A stretch of 26,876 bases of DNA from CAYXEN01 sp964464035 (lineage in GTDB: Bacteria; Krumholzibacteriota; Krumholzibacteriia; WVZY01), in contig CAYXEN010000036.1 in NCBI GenBank assembly GCA_964464035.1, positions 1 through 26,876 of the forward strand, read 5' to 3'. The position numbers and the translations under genes were made by a program. Numbering within the stretch: the stretch's first letter is position 1; each line of letters begins with the position of its first letter. Shown piece after piece: positions 16,462-25,300 of this stretch. The notes below the pieces were generated by a model, which was not told the DNA's origin, did no database searches, and was given only the letters and a program-made list of their open reading frames with translations.

Positions 16462-17262
16462 ATGATCAACAAGAAGAGAATCGTTGTTGCCGCTTCGTTG
16501 GTCGTCGCTTTTACCGCCTTGATGAATGCTCCTCGTTTGATGCGCTACTACTGGCGCGCCCGCTCCTCGAACCCGGTGCGCGCGGGGATCGCCAAGGCGA
16601 TCGAGATGGGGTGCTTCAATTGTCATGGTTGGCAGGGGCGCAAGGGCATACCGGATCCGGGAGAGGAGGATTTGGAAGTTCCGCAATGGTCGGGCGGCGT
16701 CTGGATGATGTACGTCCGGGACGACGAAGAGATAGCACAATTCATCGAGGATGGAATCAGCAAGAAACGGGCGGCCAGCGTCTCCGCTCGCAAGGAACTG
16801 GAAGCTGCGGCCGTGCACATGCCGGCTTTCAAGCGGTTTCTCGACGAAGGCGAAGTCGGCGATCTCGTAGCGGCCTTCAAGGTTCTATCGGGCATGAATC
16901 TCCCTCCCTCGGGATCGGCGGCCCGCCGAGGATACGACGTCGCGAGGTCGTTCAAGTGCTTCTCGTGTCATGGAGCGGGAGCTTCGGGGGGATTGCCGAA
17001 TCCGGGTTCTTTCACGGGCTTCATTCCCGGGTGGTACGGTGCGGATTTCCGGGATCTCGTCCGTGACCGTGATGAATTCCGGCGGTGGATCCGCGAGGGG
17101 AAAATCGCCCGCCTTGAAAAAAATCCGATAGCCCGCTACTTCGTGAAGCGCCAGAGGATCAAGATGCCGATGTACCGAGAGGTTTCCGACGGCGATATCG
17201 ATGCGCTCTGGGCGTATACTGAGTGGCTGGCCGCGACGAAGGGCGGAATCGAATCGGAATGA
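16462..17262 (+). CDS. Membrane-anchored diheme cytochrome c
   Basis: A 266-residue protein with an N-terminal signal-anchor (residues 7-23) and two c-type cytochrome domains in the periplasm. The heme sites are CFNCH at 51-55 and CFSCH at 166-170. Each has a likely axial methionine about 65 residues later: Met120 (VHMPAF) and Met235 or Met237 (IKMPMYR). The two halves look like a tandem duplication. Such proteins carry electrons in the periplasm, but the partner is unknown. In-frame starts also exist at 16438 (TTG, inside the terminator), 16444 and 16453. ATG 16462 is preferred because GAGG lies 9 nt upstream and the protein then begins with a classic basic n-region (MINKKR). Confidence 0.92.
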   Translation: MINKKRIVVAASLVVAFTALMNAPRLMRYYWRARSSNPVRAGIAKAIEMGCFNCHGWQGRKGIPDPGEEDLEVPQWSGGVWMMYVRDDEEIAQFIEDGISKKRAASVSARKELEAAAVHMPAFKRFLDEGEVGDLVAAFKVLSGMNLPPSGSAARRGYDVARSFKCFSCHGAGASGGLPNPGSFTGFIPGWYGADFRDLVRDRDEFRRWIREGKIARLEKNPIARYFVKRQRIKMPMYREVSDGDIDALWAYTEWLAATKGGIESE

Positions 17263-17285
17263 AACGGGCTTGAAGCCCAACCCGA

Positions 17286-17849
17286 TCAATGCTTCCTGCC
17301 GTGGTGTCTCTTCTGGTGCTTCCTGCGCCATTTATAAGGCGGCATGAAACGCGGCTTGGGGGAATGCGCAGCGGCTTCGAGGATTCGTGCGGCGAGATCG
17401 GGGAAGCCGTTGTCTCCGAAATGGGATACCGTCTCGTATGCAAGACCCGCCTCGATCAGCTTGACTGACAGCAGCTCGCCGTCGACGAAAACGTGAACGA
17501 GCTTTCTGCCGTAATAATCGTCGCCGTCCGGGACGTATTCCACGATTCGCGCCCTTTCTATCCACGATTTCGTCGATTCGGCGGCTGCCCTTCCGAAAGG
17601 CTGGTCTTCTTCTATGCCGACACTGGGGCTGGCCGTTTCGGGGCAGTCCACGCCGAGGATGCGCAGCGGCTTGCCGCGATACATGAATGTATCGCCGTCA
17701 TCGAACTCGATCCGGGACTTGTCTATGTATTTCGCTCCCCTGTAGACCGGTTTGTATCCGGCGGGGCCTCCGAGACGTGACTCGGCGACGAGAAGCAAGG
17801 CCGCCAGCACCGCAACCGGAATCATCAGGGATACCGCTCTTTTCTTCAT
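17286..17849 (-). CDS. Exported thermonuclease-like (SNase) protein
   Basis: A 187-residue protein with a signal peptide (about residues 1-22) and a staphylococcal-nuclease OB-fold domain; family members cleave DNA and RNA with calcium. The catalytic residues of S. aureus nuclease can be matched: Asp53 (in DDGDTF), Arg63 (LRILGVD), Asp68 and Glu71 (VDCPE), and Arg115 (YYGRK). The usual VDTPE threonine is cysteine here, which is common in relatives. The C terminus is strongly basic (RRKHQKRHHGRKH), suiting nucleic-acid or envelope binding. AAGGAGG lies 6 nt before the ATG. It is convergent with the cytochrome gene (23 bp apart) and has its own promoter at 17911-17938. Confidence 0.92.
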   Translation of the reverse strand: MKKRAVSLMIPVAVLAALLLVAESRLGGPAGYKPVYRGAKYIDKSRIEFDDGDTFMYRGKPLRILGVDCPETASPSVGIEEDQPFGRAAAESTKSWIERARIVEYVPDGDDYYGRKLVHVFVDGELLSVKLIEAGLAYETVSHFGDNGFPDLAARILEAAAHSPKPRFMPPYKWRRKHQKRHHGRKH

Positions 17850-17910
17850 CCCATCCTCCTTGTTTTCTCCTTTTTCGAAACTCAGGGCCGCAGGCGGATG
17901 CGACTGAGAT

Positions 17911-17938
17911 ATTATAACTTAAGCGATAAGCGGTGCAA
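17911..17938 (-). promoter_or_regulatory. Promoter of the SNase-like gene
   Basis: On the minus strand a perfect TATAAT (+ coordinates 17911-17916) is preceded, after 16 bp, by TTGCAC (17933-17938, 3 of 6 to the -35 consensus). Transcription would start near 17904, about 55 nt before the start codon. The -35 lies inside one arm of the neighbouring hairpin. Confidence 0.6.
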
Positions 17939-17999
17939 AGGAGCAAAAAAGACCCCCGGCCGGCCCGAGACCTTTTCAGCTTTGCGAGCCGTGACACCG
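17930..17999 (-). ncRNA. Structured minus-strand element with terminator-like core
   Basis: As minus-strand RNA, GCGGTG and GCAAAG on one side pair with CACCGC and CTTTGC on the other (+ coordinates about 17930-17940 and 17978-17999) around an inner hairpin. In that hairpin AAAAGGUCUC pairs with GGGGGUCUUUU, including three G-U pairs, and a six-U run ends it. On the plus strand those G-U pairs become A-C mismatches, so the minus strand is probably the functional one. It resembles an intrinsic terminator at the end of a short transcript or leader lying between about 18060 and 17945. It matches no RNA family I can name with confidence. Confidence 0.35.
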
Positions 18000-18039
18000 C
18001 ACCTCCGCCTGCGGAGCCGAACGTTTCGTTACACCCCCC

Positions 18040-18068
18040 TGGACATTCCGTACCTATAGGCATAAAAT
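18040..18068 (+). promoter_or_regulatory. Promoter of the STAS-MEMO-kinase operon
   Basis: TGGACA (5 of 6) at 18040-18045, exactly 17 bp, then TAAAAT (5 of 6) at 18063-18068. The predicted transcription start is near 18076, giving a leader of about 90 nt before the ATG at 18166. This is the best vegetative-type promoter match in the window. Confidence 0.65.
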
Positions 18069-18165
18069 AATCAGGCATCCCACTAGGGAGAAGTGACCGG
18101 CTGCATGCGCATGCATCGAACGTTGGTTGATTGCCGGGTGTTTCAAGCACGGATGTTGAGATGCC

Positions 18166-18555
18166 ATGGGAATAAGCTACCGTATCGATGAGAATCTGGG
18201 ATTGGTGTTTTCCACCGCGTCCGGGGTCCTGACCGACGAGGACCTTATCAACCACAAACGAGAACTCTGCAGCGATCCGGCTTTCAAGCCGGGGATGGTG
18301 GAGATCAGCGACGTGCGCAACATAGAGAAGCTGGAAGTTACGACGGAAGGTGTGAGGAGGATGGCCGCGCTGGACAAGCAGCATGCCGACAAGCTCCGCG
18401 GCTACAAGCTCGCCATCCTGGTCCGCGCCGATGAAGTATTCGGGATGGCCCGCATGTACCAGGCGATGACCGAGGAGAACCTCGAGTTGGTGCAGGTGTT
18501 CCGTGACAGGGCGGAGGCCATGAAATGGCTCGGCCTGGAAGGGAGGATGAAATGA
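18166..18555 (+). CDS. SpoIIAA/STAS-like domain protein
   Basis: A 129-residue soluble protein with the pattern of the SpoIIAA-like (STAS/SEC14-type) family. It begins ISYRIDENLGLVFSTASGVLT, has a middle block DPAFKPGMVEISDVRNI, and ends with FGMARMYQAM ... VFRDRAEAMKWLGLE. Relatives of this size are widespread and poorly characterised; they are thought to bind small ligands or act in regulation, without the anti-sigma partner of true SpoIIAA. The ATG at 18166 has GAG 5 nt upstream. Its stop overlaps the start of the MEMO-family gene (ATGA), so the two are probably co-translated. No SpoIIAB-like kinase is nearby. Confidence 0.75.
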   Translation: MGISYRIDENLGLVFSTASGVLTDEDLINHKRELCSDPAFKPGMVEISDVRNIEKLEVTTEGVRRMAALDKQHADKLRGYKLAILVRADEVFGMARMYQAMTEENLELVQVFRDRAEAMKWLGLEGRMK

Positions 18556-19700
18556 TCGGAAATGGGGGAACGAAACTCGTCAAGATCATGATGTCGTTTC
18601 TATTCGTCACGATCTCGCTGTCTTGGCCTGGGGCCCAGGCGGGCAGAAAGGAAGTCGAGAAGCTGCTCGACAGCGTGGGAATAAAGCCGCGTGACGGCAT
18701 GCGCGGTCAGATGGACATAATCGGTTTTCCGACTTCGTCCGAACAGATGGACGAAGTACTGGAGCAATGCCGCAAACTCTTTCCGGTGGAGGCGGCTTCG
18801 GCCGCCGGAGCGGCTCCCCTCGTGGCTGCGGTTTGCCCTCACGATGATTATTATTACGCGGCGAGATTGTATTCCCTCGTCATGCGGCGCCTGCACGCGA
18901 AGCGCATAGTGATCTTCGGCGTGTTTCACAAGGCGAGGATCTTCGGTTGCCGTGACCGCCTGGTCTTCGACACCTTCGAGAAGTGGAGAGGGCCATACGG
19001 TCCGGTTACGGTCTCACCGCTCCGTAACGAGATAATCGATAAACTTCCAAGGGATGATTACATCGTAGACGACGACATGCAGACGGTCGAGCATTCAGTG
19101 GAAGCGATGATACCGTTCCTGCAGGCCTACGACCGCAACGTCGAGATCGTGTCCATACTGGTTCCCTACATGGATTGGGAAAGGATCGAGAAGCTCTCCG
19201 GGGACCTGTCGGAGGTACTCGCATCCATTATAGAGGAACATGGATGGAAACTTGGCTTGGATCTTGCCTTTATATGCTCAGCGGATGCTGTTCATTACGG
19301 TGACGTGGGTTGGGGTGGCAGGAATTTTGCCGCTTTCGGCACGGATGTGGACGGTTACGTCCAGGCGGTCGAAAGGGACGAGAAGCTCGCCCGGGAGACT
19401 CTTTGCGGGGAACTGAAAGGTGAGAATCTGAGAAACTTCTTGTATACGTGCGTCGACAGCCTGGATGTAACGAGGTACCGCTTGACCTGGTGCGGGCGTT
19501 TCTCGATTCCTTTCGGGCTTCGTACCATCGCCCGGCTCGTAAGCGCCGTCGAGGGCCGCGCCCTCACGGGATCCTTCCTTGGGTACGGGACGAGCATAAG
19601 CGAGCCTTCCCTCGACACTTCGCGTCTAGGCACCCTCGGTCCCACGGCTCCCAACAACCTGCATCATTTCGTGGGCTACGCGGCGGTGGGATACAGATGA
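18552..19700 (+). CDS. Exported MEMO-family (AmmeMemoRadiSam B-like) protein
   Basis: A 382-residue protein with a signal peptide (about residues 1-30, core MMSFLFVTISLSW) and one MEMO/PF01875 domain. The family begins at VCPHDDYYYAARLY (compare PHAGY-YSG), continues through IVIFGVFHKAR (compare GPxH) and CSADAVHYGDVG (compare SSDLSHY), and ends HHFVGYAAVGYR. The residues matching the metal-binding set of human MEMO1 (His49, His81, His192, Cys244) are His97, His126, His248 and Cys314. Members usually occur in the cytoplasm with AMMECR1 and a radical-SAM protein; neither is here, and this one is exported. ATG 18552 overlaps the previous stop, with GGAGG 5 nt upstream. It is followed 25 nt later by a sensor kinase gene. 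Confidence 0.85.
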   Translation: MIGNGGTKLVKIMMSFLFVTISLSWPGAQAGRKEVEKLLDSVGIKPRDGMRGQMDIIGFPTSSEQMDEVLEQCRKLFPVEAASAAGAAPLVAAVCPHDDYYYAARLYSLVMRRLHAKRIVIFGVFHKARIFGCRDRLVFDTFEKWRGPYGPVTVSPLRNEIIDKLPRDDYIVDDDMQTVEHSVEAMIPFLQAYDRNVEIVSILVPYMDWERIEKLSGDLSEVLASIIEEHGWKLGLDLAFICSADAVHYGDVGWGGRNFAAFGTDVDGYVQAVERDEKLARETLCGELKGENLRNFLYTCVDSLDVTRYRLTWCGRFSIPFGLRTIARLVSAVEGRALTGSFLGYGTSISEPSLDTSRLGTLGPTAPNNLHHFVGYAAVGYR

Positions 19701-19725
19701 ACTTCTTGGACCTGGAGCCGGATAG

Positions 19726-22263
19726 ATGCTGGCGAAAATCATCAAACATTCGATTCTATTTCTGATCATAATAGTCGTCTGCGCTTTCGTCTTCTACATC
19801 CCCTACAAAGAAGTACGCAAGAAAACCATACAGGCCGCCGCCACGGAACAGATCGCCGTAGCTTTGCAGGCGTCGAAGGGCATCGAAAAGTTCTTCGACC
19901 ACTACACGAAACTGCTGAGTTTTTTTGCAAAGGATCCATCGATAATCCACCTGGATGAAAAGGGCAGAAAGATAATGGAGCAATTCTACCGGGATCATTC
20001 CGGGGAGATCAGTGCGATCACCAGAATAGATGCCGAAGGCAGGATCGTCTATACGATACCGTACAATCGAAGCGCCATAGGCAGGGACGTTTCCTACCAG
20101 GATCACAATCGCATGATCATAGCCACCCACCAGCCGATAGTGAGCGACGTCTTCATGGCGGTGCAAGGCTACAGGACGGTTGCTTATGCTTTTCCCGTTT
20201 TCGACGGCAATACGTACGCGGGGAGCCTGTCACTGTTGATCCCGTTCCAGTTGATAGCCGGGGAGTACCTCGCGGACATCAAGATAGGCAAGGACGGCTA
20301 CGCTTGGATGATCAGCGGAAAGGGAATCCAGCTGTATACCCCTGAGAAGAACCGCATAGGCACGGATGTTCTCAAGAGCTTCTCCAACTATCCGGCTCTC
20401 ATGGAGCTGGTAGGCAGGATGATGGACGGCGAAGAGGGGAGTACCATCTATGAATACAAGCACATAGGTGGCGATCCTTCGCGATCGGAGAAGTACCATG
20501 CCACGTTCGTCCCCGTACGCCTGCCGAACAACCACTGGAGCCTGGCCGTCTCCGTGCCCGAGAGCGAGCTGGCGGCGCCGATAAGGGCGTTTCGCAACAA
20601 GTGGCTGTTGGTCATGGCCTTCCTAGTCGCCGCCGCGCTGGTTCTGTCTTTTTACGTCATAAGAGCCTGGTGGATGGTCGAAGAGGCGAACCGTCGCAAA
20701 GCCGCCGAGAAAGCCCTGAGAGACAGCGAAGCGAAGTTCAGGGAGCTGGCCGAATTGCTCCCCCAGACTGTTTTCGAGATGGATGCGCAGGGATTCATCA
20801 CCTACATAAACCGTCACGGAGTGGAATCGACGGGATACACTCAGGAGGACATCGCCAACGGGCTTTACGCCTTCAACGTTCAAGTGCCGGAAGACAGGGA
20901 GCGTGCCAAGGAGAATTTCGAAAAGATGCTCCGGGGCGAGGGGAAGGGCCCGAACGAGTATAGAATCAAGCGCAAGGACGGCGCCATCTTCCCGTGTATG
21001 ACGTACACGCGCCCCATCGTTCGGGACGGCAAGGTCGTGGGGGCGAGGGGTATACTCGTCGATCTCACCGAGCAGAAAAGGGCCGAAGAAGAAAGGATCA
21101 GACTTCTCACCGAGATCAGACAGACCCAGAAGATGGATGCCATCGGCAGATTGGCCGGCGGGATCGCGCATGATTTCAACAACATCTTGAACGCCTTGCT
21201 CGGATACTCCGAGCTCGCTCTTCACAAGATTTCCGACCGGGACGTGGTGGAGAGGAGCCTCCGAGCCATCATGAAGGCAGGGGAGAGGGCGAGGGACCTC
21301 GTCAAGCAGATCCTGACCTTCAGCAGGAAAGCGGGCGAAGACATGGAACCCTTGGATCCGGCCCGCCTGCTTGAAGGTTCACTGGATTTCTTGAGAGCCT
21401 CTTTGCCCTCCACCGTGGAGATCGAGCACGAAATAAGGTACGGAGCCGGATTGATCATGGCGAATCCTTCACAGTTCGAACAGGTGGTCATCAACCTCTG
21501 CACAAACGCGGTTCACGCAATGAACCAGAAAGGCGTTCTGAAGATCTCTCTCCGGAGCGAAACCATCACCGAAGAGGGCATGGAGACCCCGCCGCGGCTG
21601 GGCCCCGGAAGGTACGTCAAGCTCTCGGTCAGCGATACCGGCGTGGGGATGGACGAAGGAACGGTCGAGAGAATCTTCGAGCCTTTCTTCACGACCAAGA
21701 ACGTCGGCAAGGGAACGGGGATGGGACTGGCCGTGGTCCAGGGGATCGTGAAAAGCCACGGGGGGGCGATCAGGGTCGAAAGCAAACCCGGCAAAGGCTC
21801 CACCTTCCACGTTTATTTCCCCGTCATCGAGGGCTACGAAACGGAGAGAGTCGACGGGGAGGAGAGCATGCTGCGCGGCAGCGAGAGGATCCTGTTCGTC
21901 GACGACGAAAGGCCCATCGTCGACATGGCCGCACAAACGCTCGAATACGCGGGCTACCGTGTCACGCCTTTCGTGGATGCCGTGCAAGCGCTCGATCATT
22001 TCACGGAGCATCCAGAGGATTTCGATATCGCGGTGCTCGATCAGACGATGCCCAAGATAGAGGGATCCCGCCTGGCCGAGAAAATGCTGCACATAAGGCC
22101 CGGTTTCCCCATCATCCTTTGTACAGGCTACAGCACCTCGATATCCGAGGAAGAAGCCGTAGCCATGGGCATCAAGGCGTTCGTCATGAAACCCGTCAAC
22201 ATCCGGAAACTGACCGGTATCATCCGCAGGATACTGGACGCAAACAAGGTCGGCAGCAACTAG
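19726..22263 (+). CDS. Hybrid sensor histidine kinase (dCache-PAS-HisKA-HATPase-REC)
   Basis: An 845-residue membrane sensor. Transmembrane helices lie at about 7-28 and 293-313 and enclose a periplasmic dCache-type ligand-binding domain (about 30-290). Inside the cell follow a PAS domain (about 335-455), a HisKA helix pair with the phospho-accepting His482 (GGIAHDFNNILNALLGY), and an ATPase domain. That domain has the N-box (QVVINLCTNAVHAM) and the DTGVGMDEG and GTGMGLAVVQGI motifs. Last comes a C-terminal receiver domain with an acidic pair near 726-727, Asp772 as phosphorylation site (VLDQTM) and the lysine in VMKPVN. No separate output regulator or phosphotransfer protein is encoded nearby, so its target is unknown. 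It follows the MEMO gene by 25 nt and is probably co-transcribed. Start: ATG with GGAGCC upstream. Confidence 0.95.
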   Translation: MLAKIIKHSILFLIIIVVCAFVFYIPYKEVRKKTIQAAATEQIAVALQASKGIEKFFDHYTKLLSFFAKDPSIIHLDEKGRKIMEQFYRDHSGEISAITRIDAEGRIVYTIPYNRSAIGRDVSYQDHNRMIIATHQPIVSDVFMAVQGYRTVAYAFPVFDGNTYAGSLSLLIPFQLIAGEYLADIKIGKDGYAWMISGKGIQLYTPEKNRIGTDVLKSFSNYPALMELVGRMMDGEEGSTIYEYKHIGGDPSRSEKYHATFVPVRLPNNHWSLAVSVPESELAAPIRAFRNKWLLVMAFLVAAALVLSFYVIRAWWMVEEANRRKAAEKALRDSEAKFRELAELLPQTVFEMDAQGFITYINRHGVESTGYTQEDIANGLYAFNVQVPEDRERAKENFEKMLRGEGKGPNEYRIKRKDGAIFPCMTYTRPIVRDGKVVGARGILVDLTEQKRAEEERIRLLTEIRQTQKMDAIGRLAGGIAHDFNNILNALLGYSELALHKISDRDVVERSLRAIMKAGERARDLVKQILTFSRKAGEDMEPLDPARLLEGSLDFLRASLPSTVEIEHEIRYGAGLIMANPSQFEQVVINLCTNAVHAMNQKGVLKISLRSETITEEGMETPPRLGPGRYVKLSVSDTGVGMDEGTVERIFEPFFTTKNVGKGTGMGLAVVQGIVKSHGGAIRVESKPGKGSTFHVYFPVIEGYETERVDGEESMLRGSERILFVDDERPIVDMAAQTLEYAGYRVTPFVDAVQALDHFTEHPEDFDIAVLDQTMPKIEGSRLAEKMLHIRPGFPIILCTGYSTSISEEEAVAMGIKAFVMKPVNIRKLTGIIRRILDANKVGSN

Positions 22264-22357
22264 GGCCCGACTTTCGGATCGATTTTCGTCGATCTTCCCC
22301 TCCAAAGTAATCTATAATCCTGCAATCGATCTTCACCATCAAGAGAGGGAGGCGTCT
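22264..22357. other. Intergenic region between kinase and Asp-box protein
   Basis: It contains a short hairpin at 22277-22294 (GATCGA, 6-nt loop, TCGATC) followed by TTCCCC, at best a weak terminator for the kinase operon. The -10 element of the next gene lies at 22313-22318. Confidence 0.4.
22313..22318 (+). promoter_or_regulatory. -10 element for the Asp-box protein gene
   Basis: A perfect TATAAT, 39 bp before the start codon. No good -35 hexamer is found at 16-18 bp upstream, so activator dependence is possible. Transcription would start near 22325, with a short leader containing GAGGGAGG. Confidence 0.4.
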
Positions 22358-25300
22358 ATGAAAAGAATCATGGTGCTCGGCGTCTGCTTGGCTCTGGTCG
22401 TTGCAGGTGCCGCAGCGGCAAAAGGACGGAAAGGAAAAGCTCGGAGCGGAGCAGGGACGAAGCTCGATGCGGACATCATCTCCGGGTTGGCTTTCAGGAG
22501 TATCGGCCCGGCGCTGATGTCGGGACGAATAGGGGACATAGCGGTGGATCCCGTGAAGAGGAGTACCTGGTATGTAGCCGTTTGCTCGGGGAACGTTTGG
22601 AAGACCACGAATGCGGGTACCACATGGGAGCCGATATTCGATCACTACGGTTCGTATTCGATAGGCTGCGTCGCCATCGATCCCAATAATCATCTCACGA
22701 TCTGGGTGGGCACCGGCGAGAACAACAGCCAGAGAAGCGTGGGGTACGGAGACGGTGTCTACAAATCCATTGACGGGGGAAAGCATTTCGAGAACGTGGG
22801 CCTCGCGCATTCCGAACACATAGCGAAGATCCTTGTCGATCCCCGCAACTCCGACGTCGTCTATGTGGCGGCCCAGGGCCCCTTGTGGGCTCCGGGGGGC
22901 GATCGAGGGCTCTACAAGACGACGGACGGCGGCAAGACCTGGAAGCGCGTCCTGGAGATAAGCGAGAACACGGGGGTGACGGACGTCCAATTCGATCCCC
23001 GCAATCCGGACGTGCTTTACGCGGCCGCGTACCAGAGGAGGAGACACGTCTGGACCCTCATCGACGGCGGGCCCGAGTCGGGAATATACAAGTCAACCGA
23101 TGCCGGCGCCACGTGGCGCAAGATCAATCGCGGTCTTCCAGAGGGGGACAAGGGAAGGATAGGGCTGGCCGTTTCCCCGATCAAGCCCGACGTGGTTTAC
23201 GCAATCGTAGAAGCCGCCGCCGGCGAGAGCGGGTTCTATCGTTCCGAGGACGGGGGCGAGAACTGGCGGAAGATGAGCGATTACATCACGACGAGTCCGC
23301 AGTACTACCAGGAGATATTCGCGGACCCTTTCGTTTTCGACCGTATATATTCGCTGGATACATATATGATGGTGTCGAACGACGGGGGAAAGACTTTCAA
23401 ACGGTTCGGCCACGAGAACAAGCACGTGGACAATCATGCACTCGTATTCGACCCGGGCGACCCCGATCATCTGATCATCGGCTGCGACGGCGGGATCTAC
23501 GAAACGTGGGACTGGGGGAAAACGTTCGACTACAAGGCCAACCTCCCCGTAACCCAATTCTACAAGATCTGCGTGGACAACGCGGAGCCTTTCTACAACG
23601 TATACGGAGGCACCCAGGACAATGCGACCCAGGGAGGGCCGTCCCGCACGAAGAACGTCCACGGGATTCGCAACAGCGATTGGTTCGTGACGGTTTTCGG
23701 GGACGGGTTCGAGCCAGCCGTCGATCCCGAAAACCCGGACATCGTCTATTCCCAGTGGCAGTACGGGGGATTGATAAGGTTCGACCGGAAGACGGGCGAG
23801 AGGATCGACATCAAGCCCCAGGAGGACGAGAACGGGCCTCCGCTCAGGTGGAACTGGGACTCGGCCCTCATGATCAGTCCCCATTCGCACACGCGGCTCT
23901 ATTACGGAGCGCAGATCCTTTTCCGCAGCGACGACCGCGGTGACTCCTGGCGTCCCGTGAGCGGCGATCTGACGCGCAACCTCGATCGCAACAAGCTCAA
24001 GGTGATGGAGAGAGTCTGGAGCGTCGATGCGGTCGCCAAGAACAAGTCTACGTCCTATTACGGCACTATAGTGGCGTTGAGCGAGTCGCCTCTGCAGGAG
24101 GGGCTCATCTACGCCGGCACGGACGACGGCCTCATACAGGTGACGAGCGACGGCGGCGGGAACTGGCGGAGGATAGAGAAGTTTCCCGGAGTTCCCGAGT
24201 ACTCGTACGTGAACGACATCGAAGCTTCCAAGCACGACGTCAATACCGTGTACGCCGTTTTCAACAACCACAAGAGAGGCGATTTCAAGCCATACGTGTT
24301 GAAGAGCACCGATCGGGGGAAGAGCTGGAAGTCGATCACCGGGAATCTCCCCGAGCGAGGCAGCGTCTACACAATCGTCCAGGATCACGTCGATCCCGAC
24401 CTTCTCTTCGTGGGCACGGAGTTCGGCGTGTTTTTCACGATAGACGGAGGCGGGAAATGGGTCCAGCTCAAAGGCGGGATACCGACCATAGCCGTGAGGG
24501 ACCTGGCGATCCAGGAGCGGGAGAACGATCTGGTCGCCGGAACTTTCGGTCGCGGGATCTACATCCTCGACGATTACACGCCCCTGCGCCGCTTGGGCTC
24601 CGGTGCCCTCGAGAAAGAAGCGTTCATTTTCCCCGTCAAGAAAGCGTGGATGTACATCCAGGAGGCCCCACTGGCGGGAAAGGGCAAGGCCTGGCAGGGA
24701 GCATCTTTCTTCACCGCGCCCAATCCTCCATTCGGGGCGACCTTCACTTATTATCTCAAGGAGTCCCTGGAGAAGAGTCGGAAGAAACGCCGCGAAAAGG
24801 AGAGGGAGCTCGCCAAGGAGGGCAAGGACGTATACTACCCGCGGTGGGAGGAGCTCAAGGAGGAAGACAGGGAAGAAGAACCGGCGATCATTCTCACTGT
24901 CAGGGATGCCGAGGGCAACGTGGTGCGGAGGATCGAGGGAGAGAAATCGAAGGGCATCCATCGAGCGACGTGGGATTTCCGGTACCCGGGCTACGAGCCG
25001 GTGGATCTCAAGGACGACGGGTTCGGTCCGCTCGCCGTGCCGGGTACGTACACCGTCGAGTTGGCCAAGAAAGTGAACGGAGTCGTAACTCCTCTAACGC
25101 AGGCCGTTTCGTTCGAGGTCGAGCCGCTTGGTCAATCGTCGCTCCCGCCGGCGGACCGGAAGGCTCTGCTTGCCTTCGAAAAAAAGACCGGCTCCCTCCA
25201 GCGGGCGGTCCTCGGAGCCAGATCCGCTCTTTCGGAGGCGCAGAGGGAGATCAAGTTCATGAAGAAGGCCATAGAGAGGACGCCAACGCTCGATCCTTCC

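Larger units (their letters stand above)
17850..18165. other. Divergent promoter region between SNase-like and STAS-like genes
   Basis: No gene is supported. It contains the SNase promoter (17911-17938, minus), a long structured hairpin that is most stable as minus-strand RNA (17930-17999), the palindromic arms CTCCG/CGGAG near 18003-18016, and the rightward promoter at 18040-18068. Confidence 0.65.

Noticed and set aside
17263..17285. GGGCT-TGA-AGCCC hairpin between the convergent cytochrome and SNase genes as a terminator
   Set aside because: The stem is only 5 bp and no T run follows on either strand, so it is too weak to call.
17643..17655. Cysteine in place of threonine in the SNase VDTPE motif as a sign of inactivity
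   Set aside because: GVDCPE and similar forms are common in active SNase-like relatives, and the Asp, Glu and both Arg residues are kept.
17945..18010. Resemblance of the minus strand (CGCAAAGC then GGTCT) to the cyclic-di-GMP (GEMM) riboswitch core
   Set aside because: The upstream GCAAACC segment, the tetraloop hairpin and the downstream GGUAGGUAGC-type block are not found, so the match is only a short coincidence.
23093..24961. Long minus-strand open frame (622 codons) opposite the Asp-box gene
   Set aside because: Same explanation: compositional shadow of the true plus-strand gene, whose repeats are clear.
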